Numbered from the stretch's first letter, positions 1 through 8,439 are shown. The stretch is 64,000 nt of DNA from Candidatus Hadersleviella danica (GCA_016711405.1 JADJSZ010000110.1:51349-115348); one strand, 5' to 3'. The notes: generated by a model not told the origin, from the sequence alone. Numbers and translations: made by a program.

Positions 1-234
1 TTGGTGCTGGTGGAAAAGCGGGAAAACAAGCTCAACACGGCCATCCACATGCTTTTCATGCGCTTTGATTTGGGGGTGGTGTGGGTCAACGGCCGTGGCC
101 AAGTTGTAGACAAGACTTTGGCCAAGCGGTGGCGTTTGCAATACTCGCCCACCGCGCCCGCCCAATACGTCATCGAAATGCACCCTAGTTTGCTCGAGGT
201 AGTGCAGGTGGGCGATGGGATTGAGTTTCGGTAG
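1..234 (+). CDS. DUF192 family protein, 3' part
   Basis: The window opens inside this gene, so only the last 77 or so codons are visible and the true start lies upstream. The visible part has the DUF192 core: R-x-N-x-L-N, then IHMLFMRFDLGVVWVN, a residue pair around D-x-x-G, a W-R segment, and a closing V-x-x-G-D-x-I-x-F strand. DUF192 proteins are small beta-rich proteins, often exported, whose function is not established. Its stop lies 28 bases before the preferred start of the downstream EcfT-like gene, so the two are probably co-transcribed. Family assignment is by motif recognition; a function cannot be given. Confidence 0.75.
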   Translation: MVLVEKRENKLNTAIHMLFMRFDLGVVWVNGRGQVVDKTLAKRWRLQYSPTAPAQYVIEMHPSLLEVVQVGDGIEFR

Positions 235-262
235 GGGGGAGCTCAGCTTGCCCCCTCTCCCC

Positions 263-1273
263 ATGCCCACCTACGACCCACGCGGTTGGCTGATTTGGTT
301 GCTGACCACGGCCGTCATCGCCATTTCCGCCCGCCATCCCCTTTACCTCATCTTGCTTCTGCTGGCCATTCGGCTGGTGACGGCCGCCCACGGCCGTGGG
401 GGAACCTTTCGCGTCCACCTCGGCCGTTTGGCGGCCGTCGTGCTGTTGCTCTCTACCCTCTTCAACTTCCTCACCACCCACTTTGGCGACACAGTGATTG
501 GCCGTTTGCCCGCAAACTGGCCCCTGTTGGGTGGCATTCTCACGGCCGAGGCGGCCGTCTACGGCTTCCTCAATGGCCTCGCCCTCATCACCCTGCTCGT
601 CCTCTTCATGGCCTTCAACCAAATCGTGCCCGTGCATGATTTGCTCAAACTGACCCCACGCGCTTTGCACCACGTCGGGGTCGTCGTCCTCATCGCCCTG
701 ACCTATGTGCCCGAAACGCAACGCCACTGGGGGCACATCCGTGAGGCGCAGGCGGTGCGCGGCGCAGAAATGCGCGGCTGGCGCGATTGGCGGCCGTTCA
801 TCCTACCCCTTCTCGTCGGCGGGCTAGAGCGGGCCATGTCGCTGGCCGAGGCGATGGTCGCCCGTGGGTATGGGGCGACGAGTAGTGCCGAGGGGCAGGT
901 TTGGATGCGCTGGGGGTTGGTAGTGGGGTTGGCCGCGAGTTTAGGTGGCTGGGTGGCCGCACTCTGGGTGGGTTGGGCTGGCTGGCTCTTGTTGGGGATG
1001 GGAACCCTCTGGCTGGGGGCGTTGTTGTGGCGGCAAGGGCAGGGTGTTCATATCACCCGTTACCGCCCACGGCCGTGGCGGCTGGCAGATAGCTGGCTGG
1101 TGCTGGCGGGCGTGGGGCCAGCGGCCGTGCTTCTGCTCCACACCGCCCCGCTCGCCTACGCCCCCTACCCTGCCCTCTCATGGCCACCGTTTGACCCGCT
1201 GGTGGGGCTGTGCATGGCGGCCGTGGCCTTGCCTGCCTTGCTCCCAGTGCAGGGCGTGAAAAGTGAGAAGTGA
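263..1273 (+). CDS. ecfT: EcfT/CbiQ-like ECF transporter transmembrane subunit
   Basis: This is probably the transmembrane coupling component of an energy-coupling factor importer for a vitamin or metal. It would link two ATPases to a substrate-binding S subunit in the membrane. The protein has several hydrophobic helices, and the two short coupling-helix motifs typical of EcfT are visible: AQAVRG near residue 160 and VARGYG near residue 200. Two further hydrophobic helices follow, giving about 336 residues, somewhat longer than the usual 250-300. An in-frame ATG at 215 would overlap the DUF192 gene; I prefer the ATG at 263. No ATPase or S component lies downstream, so partners must be upstream or elsewhere. 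The last codons (KSEK) are read from the intergenic AAGTGA-type repeat. Confidence 0.7.
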   Translation: MPTYDPRGWLIWLLTTAVIAISARHPLYLILLLLAIRLVTAAHGRGGTFRVHLGRLAAVVLLLSTLFNFLTTHFGDTVIGRLPANWPLLGGILTAEAAVYGFLNGLALITLLVLFMAFNQIVPVHDLLKLTPRALHHVGVVVLIALTYVPETQRHWGHIREAQAVRGAEMRGWRDWRPFILPLLVGGLERAMSLAEAMVARGYGATSSAEGQVWMRWGLVVGLAASLGGWVAALWVGWAGWLLLGMGTLWLGALLWRQGQGVHITRYRPRPWRLADSWLVLAGVGPAAVLLLHTAPLAYAPYPALSWPPFDPLVGLCMAAVALPALLPVQGVKSEK

Positions 1274-1330
1274 AAGGTGAAAAGTGGAGTCGTCAGTCAC
1301 CTTTTACTTTCTACTTTTCACTTCTAACTC
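1257..1330. repeat. Inverted AAGTGA-word intergenic repeat
   Basis: The spacer between the convergent EcfT and dinB genes is made of reiterated words such as AAAAGTGAGAAGTGAAAGG, followed by the inverted complement built on TTTTCACTTCT. The two arms can fold into an imperfect long hairpin that would serve both converging transcripts as a terminator. The repeat runs into both coding regions, so both proteins end in an SEK tail. The same words recur near 10690-10770, 20710-20795, 47316-47352, 58545-58640 and 60550-60600. Confidence 0.7.
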
Positions 1331-2390
1331 TCCCCTCCTCGAACAACGCCAACTGCCGCCCCACCAATGGCTCCAACTGGCTGACCCCCACGCCGAGTAG
1401 GCGCATCGGCCGACCATCGGGCCAATGTTCGCGCCACACGGCCGTGGCCAAGCGCACCACATCCTCCTCGCGGTCTATGGCCACCTCAACCGTTTTTTGG
1501 CGGGTAAAGGTGGTGAAATCGGCCCAGCGGAATTTGACAAAGACGGTGTGGGCGACCATGTGCTTGCGTTGCAGGGTGCGGGCTACCTCGGCGCACATGT
1601 CGCGCAGGCGTGGCTCCAGAATTTCGGCCGTGGCCACATCCGTCTCAAACGTCCATTCTTGGCTGATGCTTTTGCTGGGGCCACTCTCGGATTCGACGGG
1701 GCGGGGGTCTATGCCACGGGCGCGGTGCTGTAGCTCATCTCCTTGTTTGCCAAAGGCGAGGCGCAGGGCGGCCAATTCGGCCGTGGCCAATTCCCCACAC
1801 GTTCGCAACCCCAGTTCGGCCAGCCGTTCGGCCGTGCGCGGCCCAATCCCGTGCAACGCCCGCACAGGCAGGGGCGCCAAAAAGCCCGCCTCTTCCCCCG
1901 GCTCCACAATCGTACACCCCTCGGGCTTGTCGTAATCGGAGGCGACTTTGGCCACCAGTTTGCTGGTGGCCAGCCCCACCGAAGCGGGCAAATCGGTCTC
2001 CCGCTTGACTTGGGCGCGAATGACCAAGGCTAAACTGTCGGGCGAGGGGTGGCCTGTTAGGTCTACATACGCCTCGTCCACGCTCATTTGCTCGAGGGGG
2101 CCGTAACGGCCGAGAATGGCCATCACCGCCTGCGAACTCGTTTTGATGCGCTCCCAATTGTGGTTGACGAACTTGATGTGGGGGCAGAGTTTAATGGCCG
2201 TGGCACTGGGCATGGCCGAGCGCACCCCGTATTGCCGCGCCTCGTAGCTGGCCGAAGCGACCACGCCACGGCCGTTGGGGCTTCCCCCCACAGCCACGGG
2301 CAAGCCCTTGTCCTCGGGGTGGTCGAGCAGGTACACATTCACAAAGAATGCGTCCATATCCACATGGAGAATGGCGCGTGTCCAAGGCAT
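1311..2390 (-). CDS. dinB: DNA polymerase IV (Y family)
   Basis: This is an error-prone translesion DNA polymerase that can extend past lesions and stalled forks. The N-terminus carries the catalytic metal motif HVDMDAFF, followed by the steric-gate region, then Y-E-A-R and the second catalytic motif MSVDEAYVDLTG near residues 100-112. The thumb helix-hairpin-helix region (LHGIGPRTAERLAELG) and the little-finger domain with its EWTF segment follow, for about 359 residues, normal for DinB. A longer frame extends upstream, but the ATG at 2390 (protein start MPWTRAILHVDMD) matches the family. It lies 175 bases downstream of recD2 on the same strand, so shared expression is possible. The C-terminal RSEK residues come from the flanking intergenic repeat. 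Confidence 0.95.
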   Translation of the reverse strand: MPWTRAILHVDMDAFFVNVYLLDHPEDKGLPVAVGGSPNGRGVVASASYEARQYGVRSAMPSATAIKLCPHIKFVNHNWERIKTSSQAVMAILGRYGPLEQMSVDEAYVDLTGHPSPDSLALVIRAQVKRETDLPASVGLATSKLVAKVASDYDKPEGCTIVEPGEEAGFLAPLPVRALHGIGPRTAERLAELGLRTCGELATAELAALRLAFGKQGDELQHRARGIDPRPVESESGPSKSISQEWTFETDVATAEILEPRLRDMCAEVARTLQRKHMVAHTVFVKFRWADFTTFTRQKTVEVAIDREEDVVRLATAVWREHWPDGRPMRLLGVGVSQLEPLVGRQLALFEEGRVRSEK

Positions 2391-2565
2391 GGATGAGAAT
2401 GGGACGAATGAATCCAGAGATGAAAACGGCCGTCTATCTCCCCTCAATCCCCCTGGGGCGTGGCTGGGCGGCCTGAGGGCGGCAGTGGGGCATAATCGCC
2501 GTTACCCCCTGTAGAAAACAAAACGTTAAACGTCAAATGCGTGATAGGAGGGGAAATGGCCGTAC

Positions 2566-4763
2566 TCACTCCCCCTTCAGCCGCCAATCCAACGCCGTGT
2601 GCCGCTCGGCCGTCTTATTATTCCGCAACGCAATACTAATCGCCTTGCGCGTGCCCGCCAAAATCACCATCTGCTTCGCCCGCGTCACGGCCGTATACAA
2701 CAAATTCCGTTGCAACATCATATAATGTTGCGTCACCAGCGGCACCACCACACACGGGTACTCCGAGCCTTGCGACTTATGCACCGTAATCGCATACGCA
2801 TGAACCAACTCATCCGCCTCCAAAAAATCATAGATGACAGGTTGCCTATCAATGCTTACCGTCAGCGTCTGCTCCACCACATCCAGCGCGGTAATACGGC
2901 CGATGTCCCCATTAAACACGCTCTTGTCGTAATTATTGACCGTCTGCATCACCTTATCCCCCACGCGCAACACACGGCCGCCCAGCCGCCGCTCCCCCTG
3001 CCGGTTGGGCGGGTTCAAGCCCGCTTGGAGCAACGTATTCAGGTTGGCCACCCCCACCGCCCCCTGATACATGGGGCACAACACCTGCACATCATCAAAC
3101 GGGTCTAGCCCAAACTTGGCGGGGAGCCGTTTCTGGACAATATCCACAATCAGTTCGGCCAACTCGTCGGGTTCTTCCTTCACAAAGATGAAAAAATCTT
3201 GGGCCGTCGGCTTGGTTTCGGGGAACAGCCCTTGGTTGATGCGGTGCGCGTTGTGGATGATGAGCGAATCGGCCGATTGCCGAAAAATTTGGGTCAGCCG
3301 TATCAGGGCGGGCACTTCGGAGGCGATTAAATCGCGCAACACATCCCCCGCCCCCACCGACGGCAACTGGTCCACATCCCCCACCAACAACAGATGGGCA
3401 TCCAGCGGCACCGCCTTGAGCAGTTGGTTGGCCAGCACCACATCCAGCATGGAGGTCTCGTCAATGACCAGCATGTCCACGTCGAGCGGGTTGTCGTCGT
3501 CGCGGGTGAACCCTTCGCCCGGCTTAAATTCGAGCAGGCGGTGAATCGTTTTGGCTTCGCGCCCCGTCGCTTCGGCCAGCCGTTTGGCCGCCCGCCCCGT
3601 GGGGGAAGCGAGGGCGTAGGTGCGGCCGTTGCCCTCCAACACCTCCAGCAAGGAGCGCAAGGTGGTTGTTTTGCCCGTGCCGGGGCCACCTGTCAGGATG
3701 GCCACCTTGTGGGTCAGGGCGGTGCGCACGGCCGCTTGCTGTTCGTCGCTCAGGGTGCGCGGGAGCAGGGGCAAATTTATGCCCCGCAAGCGGCTGGTGG
3801 GATGGCGCACCAGTCGTTGCACCCGATTGGTGACCCCGACTTCGGAGTAGTAGAGCGGGGTCAGGTAGACGGCCGTCTCCTCCTTCACCACCCCTGTCGC
3901 GCTGTCCGTTTGGGGCAAGTTTTGCCGCTTGATGAGTTCCTCCCCCTCCAACGTATCAATCACATAGCGCACTTTCTCTTCGCCCAAGGCCAAAATCTCG
4001 GCCGCTTCGGGTTCTAGCTGGGATTGGGGCACATAGACATGCCCCTCCTGCGACATTCTGTTGAGCGTGTAGGCGATACCCGCCTCGATACGGCTGGGGG
4101 AATCGGCCGCCAAACCGAGGGCTTGGGCGATTTTGTCGGCCGTCTTAAAGCCAATCCCCGTAATGTCTTGCACCATTTGGTACGGGTTGCTCCGCACCAC
4201 ATTGAGGGCTTCGTTCTCATACTGCTTGTAAATTTTGGTGGCCAATCCCGTGGAAACCCCATGCGATTGCAAGAAAAGCATCACCTCTTTGATGGATTTT
4301 TGCTGTGCCCACGCCTTCACAATGCCATCCACCCGCTTTTGCCCAATGCCAATCACCGGCTCAACTGGGCGGGGTTTTCTTCGATGATGTCGAGCGTCTC
4401 CTCGCCAAAACGGTTGACAATGCGCTCGGCCATCACCTTGCCCACCCCGCGAATGAGACCCGAGCCGAGGTAGCGTTTGATACCTTCGAGGGTGGCGGGC
4501 AGGCTTTGCTCGCACACTTCGACGGTGAATTGACGGCCGTGTTGGGCATGGTTCGCCCACTGCCCTGTCAGCTTCAGCCATTCGCCGGGGTTCAGGTCGG
4601 GCAGATTGCCGACCACGGTGATGAGTGCTTCACGGCCGCTGGCGTACTGGTAGGGCAACATCGCCCGATTATCGGGCTTCAGCCGCAAAACGGTGTAACC
4701 CGTCTCGGCACTGTAAAAGGTAATGCGCTCCACAGAGCCGCTAATGGTGGTGCGTTCGGACAT
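2566..4763 (-). CDS. recD2: RecD2-like ATP-dependent 5'-3' DNA helicase, one frameshift
   Basis: This is a superfamily 1B helicase of the stand-alone RecD2 type, acting in DNA repair and recombination without RecBC. The N-terminal OB-like region and helix-hairpin-helix segments (IRGVGKVMAERI, then VIGIGQKRVDGI and DITGIGFKTADKI) precede the motor. Visible motor motifs are Walker A GGPGTGKTTTL, Walker B VIDETSMLD, the VGDVDQLPSVG segment, HKSQGSEYP and the C-terminal YTAVTRAKQ. The total of about 732 residues matches the family. The reading frame breaks near 4360: the first part ends at ENPAQLSR and the rest resumes with VIGIG one base out of frame. Adding one G to a GG pair restores a normal protein. 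I regard this as a sequencing indel rather than gene decay. Confidence 0.9.
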
Positions 4764-4780
4764 GGGGGGGATTGGTCATC

Positions 4781-4810
4781 GGTAGTGGCGCAAGATCTTG
4801 CACCACTACC
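4781..4810. promoter_or_regulatory. 30-bp near-perfect palindrome upstream of recD2
   Basis: The half-site GGTAGTGG-x-GCAAGA is mirrored with a single mismatch over 15 + 15 bases, with AGATCT at the centre. It sits about 18 bases before the recD2 start codon. The position and symmetry fit a dimeric repressor operator or a strong 5' hairpin. No regulator can be named. Confidence 0.5.
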
Positions 4811-4839
4811 TTGTGGGCTGAAAGCTCACCATTATACAG

Positions 4840-4858
4840 CCGGGGGCGTTGCCCCCGG
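4840..4858. terminator. GC-rich hairpin after the DUF3179 gene
   Basis: Arms CCGGGGGC and GCCCCCGG are separated by GTT and lie 3 bases beyond the stop of the DUF3179 gene. This is a likely transcription stop for that gene, although no clear U-run follows on the minus strand. A weaker GTGGGCT/AGCTCAC hairpin lies just beyond it. Confidence 0.45.
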
Positions 4859-4861
4859 TAT

Positions 4862-6006
4862 TTATTGGCCATACAAGAGGGTTTCGGGGTGGAAATCTTT
4901 CCAGCCAAACCAAAAAATGGTCGTGCTTTTGAGCGGGGTCAGGTGGGTTCCTGCCAAGGAGCCAGCGGTGGCACGGCCGCTGGTCGCCTCCCATGTACTC
5001 CCTGTTTCGTCATCGGTTAGGGTGCGGGGGGCAGAGCCAGCGCGAAAGGTGAGGACACGGCCGTCGGCCAATGTACGGCCGTAGACCAACCCCGACGCAT
5101 CCCCCTCGGCAAACACGACCACCAGCGGCACATCCGCCACCACATCGTTCAGCACGGGCTGGCTGTTTAGGGCACTAAAAGGGTAAGCGATGGCCACCTC
5201 GCCCAATTCTACGCCGACAACAAACTCTTTGGTGTAGAGACGGCCGTCGCTAAACGTCTCCCCAATGACCCCCGCATCGGGCGAGCCGTAATAGCCCCGG
5301 CTGTACGGGTCACGCGAGCCGTAATACCCTTTTTGCAGAGCCAGCGTCTCGGGGTATTGTGCTTTCCAATCTGCCCATGTGGTCATCCATGAGGAGACAA
5401 ATTCGAGTTTGGTTCCCGCCATTTCACCAGCCACAGCCTCGCCTAAAAGCTGGCTCCACAGTGAATTGGTTTGCCTGTCGTACATGACCAGCACATTGCG
5501 GATGAGTTTGCCCGACACACCAAAGGTGAAGTCACGGCCGTCTATTTCGCGAGCATACACGATGCCCGTATAGCAGAGCGGTCACCATGTGACGGCGATT
5601 TTTATGCCGCCGACGGTGTCGTTCACAATCTCGTGGCTACTGAGGTGGGGAACCGAATAGGCGCGGGCTTCGCCATTAAAGACCACCCCATGACCAATTC
5701 ATCGGGGGCATATTCGCTGTTGGCCGTGGCCGCAGCCAAAAAACTGGGGTTATCTATGGCGGGAATGGCATCTTGCGGGAGCAAGGTGATGATTTCATAG
5801 TCGGCGTATTGCTCGGCAAGGTTGGTGGGTTGGTTGGCGGGCGAAGCGGCCAAGGTGAGGCGAATGGTTGGTTCGGGGGCAATGGTCGGCGTGGCCAGTT
5901 CGGGCGCAAAGGGGGTGTGGGTGGCGAGGGGGAGCGCGGTGGGTAAGGGCACGGCCGTGCATCCCACCACGAGCAATGGCCATAGAAACAAAAGGTATCG
6001 TCTCAT
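4862..6006 (-). CDS. DUF3179 lipoprotein, candidate selenoprotein (in-frame TGA), one frameshift
   Basis: An exported protein of unknown function. It starts at MRRYLLFLWPLLVVGC, a signal peptide with a lipobox cysteine, after an AGGAG ribosome site. A Pro/Thr-rich linker leads into the DUF3179 domain: LLPQDAIPAIDNP, GEARAYSVPHLSSHEIVND and the later TTWADWKAQYPETL and YYGSRDPYSRGYYG. One base is missing from a four-base G/C run at 5686-5689. After that correction the frame is open except for a TGA at 5584-5582. This TGA falls exactly where the family has the first cysteine of its CPLC motif (here VTW-TGA-PLC). Because TGA is a stop for other genes here and a SECIS-like hairpin follows, I infer selenocysteine. 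The second half (VGVELGEVAIAYPF through GLVYGRTLADG) is a diverged internal copy without the CxxC motif. Confidence 0.75.
5556..5572 (-). promoter_or_regulatory. SECIS-like stem-loop after the DUF3179 TGA
   Basis: Read on the minus strand, nine bases after the TGA come UAUACG, loop GGCAU, then CGUGUA. This is a 6-bp stem with one U-G pair, and its loop starts 16 bases after the UGA with two G residues. The geometry fits the known bacterial SECIS pattern (short stem, G in the first loop positions, loop about 16-37 bases from the UGA). The assignment is by eye only. Confidence 0.5.
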
Positions 6007-6108
6007 GTTAGAATCTCCTATCATTGTTTTGTCGGGAGGGGGTTGATTGCTTTGCAGATGGGGGAACGGCCGAGGTTCTTACCCCTACTATGTGCATGAG
6101 CGGTCTTT

Positions 6109-6379
6109 AGGGCTTTTCAAAAGTCGTCATCTGTTCCCACAAATTCTGTCCACACCTTCCAAATGAGATTGTTTGAACTCTAAATGAGGTGGATATAACT
6201 CTTATCCACTTGGATATAACTCTTATCTACTTGGATATAACTCTTATCCACTTGGATATAACTCTATCCACTTGGATATAACTCTTATCCATTGGATATA
6301 ACTCTTATCCGACTGGATATAACTCTTATCCATCTATCACTGCCCTCCCGCCCCTACGCCACGACTTTTGAAAAGCTCT
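6109..6379. mobile_element. MITE-like element: 19-bp terminal inverted repeats around a tandem repeat
   Basis: The non-coding gap between the DUF3179 gene and the RNA methyltransferase gene contains matching ends. AGGGCTTTTCAAAAGTCGT at 6109-6127 is inverted at 6361-6379 with one mismatch. Between them lies a roughly 150-bp tandem array. There is no transposase and no coding potential. The structure resembles a non-autonomous miniature inverted-repeat element that has captured or grown a tandem array. No clear target-site duplication is visible, so mobility is inference. Confidence 0.55.
6185..6334. repeat. Tandem repeat of about 21 bp, seven copies
   Basis: Copies of GGATATAACTCTTATCC are joined by short ACTT-type linkers. 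Each copy is itself an inverted repeat (GGATA...TATCC). Periodicity is mostly 21 bp, with copies shortened by one or two bases near 6255-6300. There are no unique spacers, so this is not a CRISPR array. It could be an array of protein-binding sites or a slipped-strand expansion. Confidence 0.85.
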
Positions 6380-6465
6380 AGGGGCACCTAAGTCTGAATT
6401 GTCCAAGAGCCATAAGTAGCGGTATCATCCTGTAGCAGATACGCTCGTTATTCCTCCCACCTATC

Positions 6466-7692
6466 ATGTCCTTCCTCAAACTTCGTCTCTCCGCGATGGC
6501 CAACGGTGGCCAAGCCCTCGGCCGCGATACCAACAACCGCGTTATTTTTGTCCCCCAAGCCATCCCCGGCGAACTTGTCGAAGTGGAGGTGGACGAGCAG
6601 ACCAAAGGGCACAGCCAAGCCCAGTTGCGCCGCGTGCTACAACCCTCGGCCGAGCGCGTCTCCGCCCGGTGTGACCATTTCCCCGACCAAACCTGTAGCC
6701 ATTTCCAACACATCGCCTACCCCACCCAACTGCACTACAAAAAACAGGTCATCCTCGACCAAATGAAGCGTTTGGCGGGTTTGGAGCCATTGGTACGGCC
6801 GCTCATCGCCAGCCCCGCCCAGTGGGGGTGGCAAACGGCCGTCTCCCTCAGCCCCACGGCCGAAGGCGGCTTTGGGCTGTGGTCGGGTCGCCAGCAAAAG
6901 GTGTTGCCCATCGCCCAATGCGCCTTGCTCACCCCCGGCCTGCAAAACCTCATGCAAGATTTGGATATGGAGCTACCGGGCTTGCGCCGGCTGACATTGC
7001 GCGAAGGAAGCGAGGGGGATTTGCTGGTGGCGATGGAAATAGAAGATGTAGAACCACCCGACTTGGTGGTGGATTTTCCCCTCTCGGCCGCCATTGTCTT
7101 GCCCGACCAAACGGCCGCTAATCTCATCGGCGATAACTTTGTGGTGCAGGTGATTAATGGGCGGCCGTTCCAAGTCTCGGCGGGGTGCTATTTCCACGCC
7201 AACCCCGCCGCCACCGAACAGGTCACGGCCGCTCTGCTCACGGCCGCCCAACTGCGGCCGAGCGACAAGGTGTTGGAACTGTTCAGCGGGGTGGGGGTGT
7301 TCACGGCCGCCCTCGCCGCCCATTCGGCCGAGGTCATTGGCATCGAGGCCAACAGCGATGCCGTCGAAGATGCGGCCATCAATCTGGATGACACCGAGCA
7401 GGTCAGCCTCTACCACGCCTTTGTGGAAGATGTGTTGCCCTCCCTCAAAATTGCGCCGCCCGTGGTGGTGATGCACCCCCCAGCAGGCGGATTATCGGCC
7501 GAAATTATCCGCGCCGTGGTCTACAAACGCCCCCAACGCCTCATCTACATTAGCGACGATGTGGCCACGCTGGCGCGGGATGCGAAGATGTTCGGCCGTA
7601 GTGGCTACCGCCTCGCCGAAATCCAACCCATAGACACCGCGCCCCAAACCTACCACATGACTTGTGTGGCACTCTTCCTCCCCCAAAAATAA
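6466..7692 (+). CDS. TrmA/RlmD-family RNA methyltransferase-like protein, catalytic residues altered
   Basis: The protein has an N-terminal TRAM-like RNA-binding domain (residues 1-60), a cysteine segment resembling the family's Fe-S site (RCDHF-x-x-x-x-CSHFQH, with one of the usual cysteines missing, plus QCALL) and a C-terminal class I SAM-binding fold (LELFSGVGVFTAALA). In active m5U methyltransferases the C-terminal motifs are DPPR and a nucleophilic cysteine in YVSCNP-x-TLARD. Here they read HPPAGGL and YISDDVATLARD, so both the acidic residue and the nucleophilic cysteine are replaced. It may therefore be an inactive or repurposed member. Its length of 408 residues is normal. It stands alone between the inverted-repeat element and npdG. 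Confidence 0.8.
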   Translation: MSFLKLRLSAMANGGQALGRDTNNRVIFVPQAIPGELVEVEVDEQTKGHSQAQLRRVLQPSAERVSARCDHFPDQTCSHFQHIAYPTQLHYKKQVILDQMKRLAGLEPLVRPLIASPAQWGWQTAVSLSPTAEGGFGLWSGRQQKVLPIAQCALLTPGLQNLMQDLDMELPGLRRLTLREGSEGDLLVAMEIEDVEPPDLVVDFPLSAAIVLPDQTAANLIGDNFVVQVINGRPFQVSAGCYFHANPAATEQVTAALLTAAQLRPSDKVLELFSGVGVFTAALAAHSAEVIGIEANSDAVEDAAINLDDTEQVSLYHAFVEDVLPSLKIAPPVVVMHPPAGGLSAEIIRAVVYKRPQRLIYISDDVATLARDAKMFGRSGYRLAEIQPIDTAPQTYHMTCVALFLPQK

Positions 7693-7695
7693 AAG

Positions 7696-7753
7696 CAGGT
7701 TACAAGTTACAGGTTACAGGTGGTCGAGCAACTTGTAACTTGTAACCTGTAAC
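7696..7753. repeat. Inverted GTTACAG-word intergenic repeat
   Basis: The arm built from CAGGTTACAAGTTACAGG is followed, after a short GTGGTCGAG loop, by its complement ACTTGTAACCTGTAAC. It forms a hairpin of about 25 bp between two co-directional genes. It may act as a terminator for the methyltransferase gene. Similar GTTAC words recur at 9402-9487, 17457-17544 and 30105-30192. Confidence 0.7.
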
Positions 7754-7785
7754 CCCAAACCCCTTACTCACTCCAAGGACACTTT

Positions 7786-8439
7786 ATGAAAATTGCAATT
7801 TTAGGTGGTACAGGAGCCGAAGGCGCGGGACTCGGGTTCCGCTGGGCGGCGGCCGGGCACGAAATTATGATTGGTTCGCGCACGGCCGAGCGGGCAGTGG
7901 CCAGCGCGGCCGAACTAACGGCCGAACTCCCCGCTGGTGCGCCCCCCATCACGGGGGCCGATAACGTGGCGGCGGCCGAGCAGGCCGAGGTGATTGTGCT
8001 CTCCGTGCCCTATGCGGCGCAAGAAAGCACGTTGCAAGCGGTGCGGGCGGCCGTGCAGGGCAAACTCATTGTCAGCGTGGTGGTGCCGCTCCAGCCGCCC
8101 AAAGTGGCGCGGGTGTGGCATCCTGCGGGCGGCTCAGCGGCCGAGGAAGCGCAAGTGGTGGTAGGCGAAGGGGCAACTGTCGTGGCCGCTTTCCAAAACA
8201 TTTCCGCGCACCACCTGCGCGATTTAAGCTACCAATTAGATTGTGATGTGCTGATTTGCGGGGAAAAAGCGGCCGACAAAGAGTTGGTCGAACAACTGTG
8301 TGCCGACGCGGGGATGCGCGGCGTGAATGCAGGCGCACTGGCCAACGCCAGCGTGGCCGAGGGGCTAACGGCCGTGCTCATCGGCATCAACATGCGCCAC
8401 AAAATTAAAGATGCGGGGATACGGATTACGGGAATTTAG
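7786..8439 (+). CDS. npdG: F420H2:NADP+ oxidoreductase
   Basis: This cytoplasmic enzyme transfers hydride between coenzyme F420 and NADP. The N-terminus is a Rossmann fold (MKIAILGGTGAEGAGLGFRWA) with the NADP-binding IGSRTAER segment at residues 31-38. It also has the family's VVVPLQPP region and the late ALANASVAEGLTAVLIGIN helix. At 217 residues it is full length for NpdG. A purine-rich AAGGA lies just before the ATG. Its presence implies F420 use in this organism, a point that fits Chloroflexota among other phyla. It stands as a single gene between two intergenic repeat hairpins. Confidence 0.88.
   Translation: MKIAILGGTGAEGAGLGFRWAAAGHEIMIGSRTAERAVASAAELTAELPAGAPPITGADNVAAAEQAEVIVLSVPYAAQESTLQAVRAAVQGKLIVSVVVPLQPPKVARVWHPAGGSAAEEAQVVVGEGATVVAAFQNISAHHLRDLSYQLDCDVLICGEKAADKELVEQLCADAGMRGVNAGALANASVAEGLTAVLIGINMRHKIKDAGIRITGI

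Noticed and set aside
185..736. Long opposite-strand frames over EcfT, recD2, the GAF genes and gatA
   Set aside because: They mirror GC-rich coding regions, have biased low-complexity translations, and conflict with strongly supported genes.
4862..6006. TGA reassigned to tryptophan as an explanation for the in-frame TGA
   Set aside because: Several genes here end in TGA (for example both JAMM genes and recD2) and Trp is encoded by TGG throughout, so a general recoding is not supported.
6185..6334. Regular repeats suggestive of a CRISPR array
   Set aside because: Units follow each other with only 3-5 base linkers and no unique spacers, and no cas genes are present.
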